DNA from: Bordetella parapertussis
GTDB lineage: Bacteria; Pseudomonadota; Gammaproteobacteria; Burkholderiales; Burkholderiaceae_B
Length of the DNA: 9,984 nt
Assembly (NCBI GenBank): GCA_945911685.1
Contig: CAMEAW010000096.1
Location: 1-9,984 of the forward strand
Reading direction: 5' to 3'
In this document: piece by piece, positions 7,042-9,984 of the stretch
Numbering within the stretch: the stretch's first letter is position 1
Layout: every line of letters begins with the position of its first letter
Notes under the pieces: model-generated
The model's database searches: none
What the model was told of the DNA's origin: nothing
The model's input: the letters and a program-made list of their open reading frames with translations, nothing else
Position numbers and translations under genes: made by a program

Positions 7042-7059
7042 TCAGCAGGTAAATGCTGA
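7042..7059. promoter_or_regulatory. Perfect inverted repeat upstream of mntA, possible operator
   Basis: TCAGCA (7042-7047) and TGCTGA (7054-7059) are perfect 6-bp inverted arms around a 6-bp AT-rich spacer. The repeat sits 37-54 bp upstream of the mntA start, between the broken gene's stop codon and mntA. The position suits an operator for toxin-antitoxin autoregulation, or a short mRNA hairpin. Neither MntA nor HepT has a visible DNA-binding domain, so any binding protein would be encoded elsewhere. Confidence 0.35.
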
Positions 7060-7073
7060 TACGTGCGCAAACT

Positions 7074-7352
7074 CTAACATAGGATTGCAGCTCGGTTCTG
7101 CTTTGGATCAGCGCTTTCAGCACGCGCAGCGAGCTCGGCAATACGCCAAGCCAAGTCATAACGAGCTTGTTTTTTTCATCACTTGCAAGCGTTGCAGAGC
7201 TTCTTCAATTGGTAAGGGCGATACAAAATCCAGTGCGGCAAATGTGTCTTGCTGTTCGTATACCTCAGGATGAGGTGGGAATAGGCCTGGCTTTTCGGAT
7301 TTTCGCCTTGTTAATCGGCACGAATTACCTTCGCAAAGTCCTTTTTAGACAA
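7074..7352 (-). pseudogene. Probable frameshifted gene of unknown function upstream of mntA
   Basis: Three consecutive minus-strand segments look coding but are in shifted frames. The first runs from a possible TTG (7350-7352) as LSKKDFAKVIRAD to a TAA at 7311-7313. The second is open from 7344 to a TGA at 7156-7158 and includes PGLFPPHPEVYEQQD and LPIEEALQRLQVMKK. The third runs from about 7170 to TAG at 7074-7076 and includes QARYDLAWRIAELAARAES. The second and third join smoothly at an A7 run (plus-strand T run, 7170-7176): with six A instead of seven, the reading would pass from MKK into QARYDLAW. The first and third frames are the same. I do not recognise the family. A degraded gene is favoured; a sequencing error or slippage at the A7 run are alternatives. 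Confidence 0.4.
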
Positions 7353-7398
7353 AAATACGCAAACTTACATAAAGCCTAAGCGACACAGTCCAATGAGC

Positions 7399-7419
7399 CT
7401 CTGCCGTCAGCGGGCAGGG
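7399..7419. repeat. Hairpin in the intergenic stretch
   Basis: CTCTGCC (7399-7405) pairs with GGCAGGG (7413-7419), seven pairs including one G-T wobble, with a 7-nt GTCAGCG loop. No T-run follows on either strand, so it is not an obvious terminator. Role unknown. Confidence 0.35.
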
Positions 7420-7463
7420 AGCTATTGGCGACCGTGCCTAAAACACGACCCGTGCGAAGCAAT

Positions 7464-7486
7464 AAAAAACCACCCGAAGGTGGTTT
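7464..7486 (-). terminator. Rho-independent terminator of the secreted-protein transcript
   Basis: Read on the minus strand, AAACCACC (7486-7479) and GGTGGTTT (7474-7467) form an 8-bp stem closed by a TTCG tetraloop. The 3' arm continues into TTT-ATT, making a run of six T. It lies about 90 bp after the stop codon of the minus-strand gene at 7578-8036 and is well placed to end that transcript. It also insulates the toxin-antitoxin region from upstream transcription. Confidence 0.8.
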
Positions 7487-7491
7487 GATGA

Positions 7492-7516
7492 GGGTGCCCC
7501 TGACTAGCGGGCACCC
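7492..7516. repeat. Perfect 8-bp GC-rich inverted repeat
   Basis: GGGTGCCC (7492-7499) and GGGCACCC (7509-7516) are perfect arms around a 9-nt CTGACTAGC loop. It lies between the secreted-protein stop codon and the terminator at 7464-7486, so it would form a strong 3'-UTR stem. Such a structure can protect or process the transcript end, or be a REP-like element; only one copy is visible. Confidence 0.5.
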
Positions 7517-7577
7517 AATGCGCAGCCCCAGAAGCCCGCAGCGGACTGGGTGAGGAGAGTGTCAAGGTTAGTCAGCG

Positions 7578-8036
7578 TTAATCGCCACCACCACTACCAC
7601 CGTCATGCGAGCGTTCATATTGAGATCCCTGATCATTATTTGTTTCAACCTCATAGTACGAACTCTCGTATCTTGATGATGAATCGGCGACTCGTGAATT
7701 GACCGACGATGACAGGGCAGCACTTGTTTGAATAGGTGCCGCACAAGTAGAGTTATGGTCAGACTCTTGGCGATTAGACTCGTACGAATCGTGGTTTCCT
7801 TCAGAACAGCCTTCTGGAGAGTTGCTCTCGTAGCCTGACCCCGATCTTGACGAACTTGAATACGAAGATTGCGCGCTTGCTAGGCTGTTGCAAGTGCCCC
7901 TGTTTGAGTGGCATTCCTCTTGCTCGTAGCCGTCATGATCATCATCCTGCTCGTAACCGTGACGATCGGCGTAACTGGCAGTGCTCAGTTGAAAAAGGCA
8001 GAAAAATACCGCAAGGTGTATCTTTTTGATGCGCAT
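7578..8036 (-). CDS. Secreted Ser/Tyr/Glu-rich low-complexity protein of unknown function
   Basis: I do not recognise this family. The 152-residue product starts with a clear signal peptide: MRIKK, a hydrophobic core at 8-18, and likely cleavage after SYA23. The mature part is hydrophilic and low in complexity, rich in Ser, Asp, Glu, Asn and Tyr. It carries seven Tyr-Glu dipeptides (28, 37, 69, 85, 123, 128 and 140), several in the form GYEQ, GYESNS, SYESNR or RYESSYYE. Four cysteines (42, 49, 77, 98) could form disulfides. It ends in a Gly-rich tail (DGGSGGGD). It is the last gene downstream of a two-component system, with its own ribosome site (GAGAG before ATG), a preceding box-like direct repeat and a following terminator. 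Periplasmic or extracellular location is inferred. The signal peptide and the context support a real gene. Confidence 0.72.
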   Translation of the reverse strand: MRIKKIHLAVFFCLFQLSTASYADRHGYEQDDDHDGYEQEECHSNRGTCNSLASAQSSYSSSSRSGSGYESNSPEGCSEGNHDSYESNRQESDHNSTCAAPIQTSAALSSSVNSRVADSSSRYESSYYEVETNNDQGSQYERSHDGGSGGGD

Positions 8037-8053
8037 GATTAATCTCTCTAAGT

Positions 8054-8120
8054 AAAAAAATCGCTATCGAACTAAACCTGATCCACCATGTGTCTCAGGA
8101 TGTGTAGTCACTTTAGCGAT
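8054..8120 (-). terminator. Terminator-like or attenuator structure between the sensor kinase and secreted-protein genes
   Basis: On the minus strand ATCGCTA (8120-8114) and TAGCGAT (8066-8060) are perfect 7-bp arms, and the 3' arm runs straight into seven T (8060-8054). The 47-nt interior contains a further stem, CCTGA with TCAGG (8077-8081 and 8095-8099). The loop is long for a classic intrinsic terminator, so efficiency is uncertain. It could end or attenuate read-through from the two-component operon before the secreted-protein gene. Confidence 0.4.
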
Positions 8121-8125
8121 GTATT

Positions 8126-8142
8126 CTTAGGGAAATCTTAAG
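8126..8142 (-). promoter_or_regulatory. Direct repeat resembling a PmrA/QseB-type response-regulator box
   Basis: On the minus strand CTTAAG (8142-8137), a 5-bp spacer and CCTAAG (8131-8126) form an imperfect direct repeat. This fits the known PmrA half-site pattern YTTAAK-N5-YTTAAK with one mismatch. It overlaps the stop codon of the sensor kinase gene and lies about 90 bp upstream of the secreted-protein start. OmpR-family regulators bind such direct repeats, so it may be the target of the adjacent response regulator. The -10 box is uncertain; TAAAGT (8115-8110) is one candidate. Confidence 0.4.
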
Positions 8143-9568
8143 CTTTGAAATGAGTCGCGCTGGGCCAGGCTAATTCAACGCGTAACCCAGCCTCAGGCAA
8201 ATTTATCATTCTCAATTGCGCCTGATGCAGGCTGGCAATTTTCTCGACGATGGCCAAGCCCAGGCCGCTTCCTTCGCCTTGCAGGTCGGCGCCCCGTTTA
8301 AAGCGTTGAGCGATCGTGCCAAGCTCATGTTCAGGGATGCCCGGCCCTTGATCCTGAACGTATAGCCCGAAAGATTGGTCATCACGCCAGGCGCCCAACG
8401 TGATGGTGGTATTTTTGGGGCTGTACTTCGAGGCGTTACCGACCAAGTTTGCCAGCGCCACGAGCAATAGATCTTCTTGTCCCAACAGTTCACCGATTTG
8501 CGCGGGGATATCTACATTAAATGTTTGAGATTTTGCTCGCAGTTCAAACGCTTCAAGATCTTGTACTTGTAAGATTAAATTGCGAATGCTGACGGGCTGA
8601 TCTCTCTCGTCTGGGTCACTATGTTGTGGTTCAAGACGGGCGAGCTTGAGCATCTGCTCGACCAATCGTTCGGCGCGCTCTGTCCCTTTGAGCGCCAGCG
8701 CTAAGAAGCGCTGGCGCGCAGCGTCATCAGTGGTCGTCTCGGCGAGTTGGGCGTGCAGCTTAATGCCCGCTAAAGGTGTGCGTAGTTCATGGGCCGCATT
8801 TGAGGTGAATTGGCGTTCATTTTGGATACTGACCCTGACCCGTTCGAGCATTAAATTGAAGGCTGCAATGATGGGCTTAATTTCGCGCGGGACATTATCC
8901 GTGACCACTGGGTCGAGTTCAAGGATTGTGCGTTGCGACAGATTCTCGGCAATTGAATGTAGTGGCCGTAAAGAGTACGTCACGGCCCAATACATCAACA
9001 AAATTAAAAGTGGAAACGCGATTAATACAGGCAAGGCAACCCGTAAGGCCACCTCGAGCCCAATTTCTTTGCGCGTATCGACAGGGTGAGCAACTTGTAT
9101 CAGATATTTTTTGTCATGACTTGTTTTGCTGTAACTGCGCCAGAGCAGCCCATTGAACGCTTGGTTGCTAAAGCCTATGTCTGGCCCTTTTTGCATCTGT
9201 TCAGCATTTGCCGACCGCATTTTCAAGATGCCTTCTAAGGCCCAAATCTGAAAAGCTAATTCTTGTTCATAGGGTAGTCTGCCGTAGGGGTCTAGATCAA
9301 CGACCTGAACCGACTCAATCTGGCTTATAGAATAAGGTTGTAGCCGATTAAAGACGCTTGGATGCTCTTGCTCTTCGTGGTTAATTTGTCCTTCGAGTAA
9401 GCGGGCCGAAAGCGCAAGTTGACCGTCTAGCAACTCGTCAGCTTCATGCAAGCCTTTGTCGTAAGCAAACCATGCGACCGCGAGCCACACCAGTACGAAT
9501 GCAAACGCAAGGGTCAATACTAGGTTTAATCGAAGCGAATTCGCCTTAAGCCTCGCCCGCCTAGTCAT
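8138..9568 (-). CDS. QseC/PmrB-like sensor histidine kinase
   Basis: An inner-membrane sensor kinase of 476 residues that should autophosphorylate on His260 and pass the phosphate to the response regulator encoded just upstream. Layout: short basic N-terminus, TM1 (about 14-36), a periplasmic sensor region (37-173) containing DLDPYGRLPYEQELAFQIWA and resembling the 2CSK_N domain of QseC/TctE kinases, and TM2 (about 174-198). A HAMP-like linker (199-250) leads to the H-box AAHELRTPL (258-266), the N-box NLVGNASKYSP (374-384), G1 DQGPGIPE (406-413) and G2 GEGSGLGLAIV (431-441). All catalytic boxes are intact. The ATG overlaps the regulator's stop codon by four bases. The stimulus cannot be told; the QseC or PmrB name should be taken as family resemblance only. 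Confidence 0.95.
   Translation of the reverse strand: MTRRARLKANSLRLNLVLTLAFAFVLVWLAVAWFAYDKGLHEADELLDGQLALSARLLEGQINHEEQEHPSVFNRLQPYSISQIESVQVVDLDPYGRLPYEQELAFQIWALEGILKMRSANAEQMQKGPDIGFSNQAFNGLLWRSYSKTSHDKKYLIQVAHPVDTRKEIGLEVALRVALPVLIAFPLLILLMYWAVTYSLRPLHSIAENLSQRTILELDPVVTDNVPREIKPIIAAFNLMLERVRVSIQNERQFTSNAAHELRTPLAGIKLHAQLAETTTDDAARQRFLALALKGTERAERLVEQMLKLARLEPQHSDPDERDQPVSIRNLILQVQDLEAFELRAKSQTFNVDIPAQIGELLGQEDLLLVALANLVGNASKYSPKNTTITLGAWRDDQSFGLYVQDQGPGIPEHELGTIAQRFKRGADLQGEGSGLGLAIVEKIASLHQAQLRMINLPEAGLRVELAWPSATHFKA
8692..8717. repeat. Perfect 10-bp inverted repeat inside the kinase gene
   Basis: GCGCCAGCGC (8692-8701) and GCGCTGGCGC (8708-8717) are perfect arms around a 6-nt TAAGAA loop. 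It lies in the coding sequence of the dimerisation/phosphoacceptor domain, where it encodes the segment ARQRFLALAL. No T-run follows. Confidence 0.6.
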
Positions 9569-9984
9569 TTAGAGCCCACGACGTAACCCATCCCGCGTAC
9601 AGTCCGAATCAAATCAGTCCCCAGTTTTTTGCGCAGATGGTGAATATGAACCTCAACCGCATTGCTTTCAACTTCTTCGCCCCAGCCGTACAAGGTCTGT
9701 TCAAGATCGCCGCGCGCTCGCACATGATTTTGATGGCTGAGTAAATCGTAGAGTAAGGCGTATTCTTTGGATGAAAGCGTGATCTGTTCTTGATTTAAAA
9801 ATACCCGTCGAGCAGTGGCATCAAGCGTGACGGCGCCAAACGTCAGTTCGATCGAGCCTGAGGCCACCGAGCGTCTTAACAACGCACGGATTCTTGCCTG
9901 AAGCTCAGGCAGATCAAAGGGTTTGGTGAGATAGTCATCGGCGCCGGCATCAAGCCCCGCAATTTTGTCTTGGCGGCTGTCGCG
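9565..9984 (-). CDS. OmpR/PhoB-family response regulator, C-terminal part (5' end beyond the window)
   Basis: The transcription factor partner of the adjacent sensor kinase. The frame is open to the window edge, giving 139 visible residues; the start codon and the phosphoacceptor Asp lie outside. The visible part begins near the end of the receiver domain, RDSRQDKIAGLDAGADDYLTKPFD, with the conserved Lys (visible residue 21) of the TKPFD motif. A linker follows, then a winged-helix DNA-binding domain (about 45-139) with LSSKEYALLYDLL, the segment VEVHIHHLRKKLG as recognition helix, and the typical RTVRGMGYVV end. The stop overlaps the kinase start as ATGA, so the two are co-translated. A shorter reading from the TTG at 9880-9882 would cut the receiver away and is not favoured. 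Its operon promoter is not visible. Confidence 0.96.
   Translation of the reverse strand, partial: RDSRQDKIAGLDAGADDYLTKPFDLPELQARIRALLRRSVASGSIELTFGAVTLDATARRVFLNQEQITLSSKEYALLYDLLSHQNHVRARGDLEQTLYGWGEEVESNAVEVHIHHLRKKLGTDLIRTVRGMGYVVGSK

Larger units (their letters stand above)
7006..7577. other. 572-bp stretch without an intact gene
   Basis: Between mntA and the secreted-protein gene there is no convincing intact reading frame. It contains, from left to right, an inverted repeat (7042-7059), a probable frameshifted gene on the minus strand (7074-7352) and hairpins at 7399-7419, 7467-7486 and 7492-7516. No tRNA, transposase or target-site duplication was recognised. Confidence 0.6.

Noticed and set aside
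6926..7273. Plus-strand reading frame of 115 codons
   Set aside because: It runs antisense through the start of mntA, whose catalytic motif is clear, and its composition is that of a shadow frame.
7167..7379. Plus-strand reading frame of 70 codons in the gap before the secreted-protein gene
   Set aside because: It lies antisense to the more protein-like minus-strand segments of the probable broken gene, has no clear ribosome site and resembles no family I know.
8646..9089. Plus-strand reading frame of 147 codons opposite the kinase gene
   Set aside because: It is antisense to the kinase H-box and HAMP region and is Ser/Arg-rich without recognisable motifs.
9565..9882. Short regulator starting at the TTG at 9880-9882
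   Set aside because: The frame is open to the window edge and encodes the conserved end of a receiver domain upstream, so the gene is longer and simply cut off.

Overview
The window reads as a chromosomal segment of a Gram-negative bacterium, most likely a betaproteobacterium of the Burkholderiales. This placement is an inference from the overall look of the proteins and gene order; no rRNA or marker gene is present to prove it. It holds thirteen protein genes (two cut by the window edges), one probable broken gene, and several structured intergenic stretches.

Left part (1-3449, all on the minus strand): a molybdenum-cofactor (Moco) operon in transcription order moaA, moeA, moaD, moaE, mobA. 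MoaA starts pterin synthesis from GTP, MoaD and MoaE form molybdopterin synthase, MoeA inserts molybdate, and MobA adds GMP to give the guanine dinucleotide form used by DMSO-reductase-family enzymes. moaC, moaB/mog and moeB are not in the window, and mobA runs off the left edge.

Middle (3643-6179, plus strand): modA, modB and modC, the complete high-affinity molybdate ABC importer. It is transcribed divergently from the Moco operon across a 193-bp region that contains an interrupted palindrome and a strong hairpin. The two divergent units form one functional block: molybdate uptake feeding cofactor synthesis.

Accessory stretch (6183-7577): an MntA/HepT toxin-antitoxin pair (minus strand, overlapping by 11 bp) with all recognisable catalytic motifs intact. 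A perfect inverted repeat lies just upstream of mntA. Before it comes what looks like a frameshifted, unrecognised gene with an A7 run at one frame break, then a set of hairpins, one of which is a convincing minus-strand terminator.

Right part (7578-9984, minus strand): an OmpR-type response regulator (its N-terminal part lies beyond the right edge) overlapping a QseC/PmrB-like sensor kinase by 4 bp. Downstream is a small, secreted, Ser/Tyr/Glu-rich protein of unknown function. Between kinase and secreted-protein genes lie a direct repeat resembling a PmrA/QseB-type box and a terminator-like structure. This suggests, but does not prove, that the secreted protein is an output of the two-component system.

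No new multi-gene system is clearly visible. The most unusual items are the YE-rich secreted protein with its regulatory leader, and the broken gene beside the toxin-antitoxin pair.
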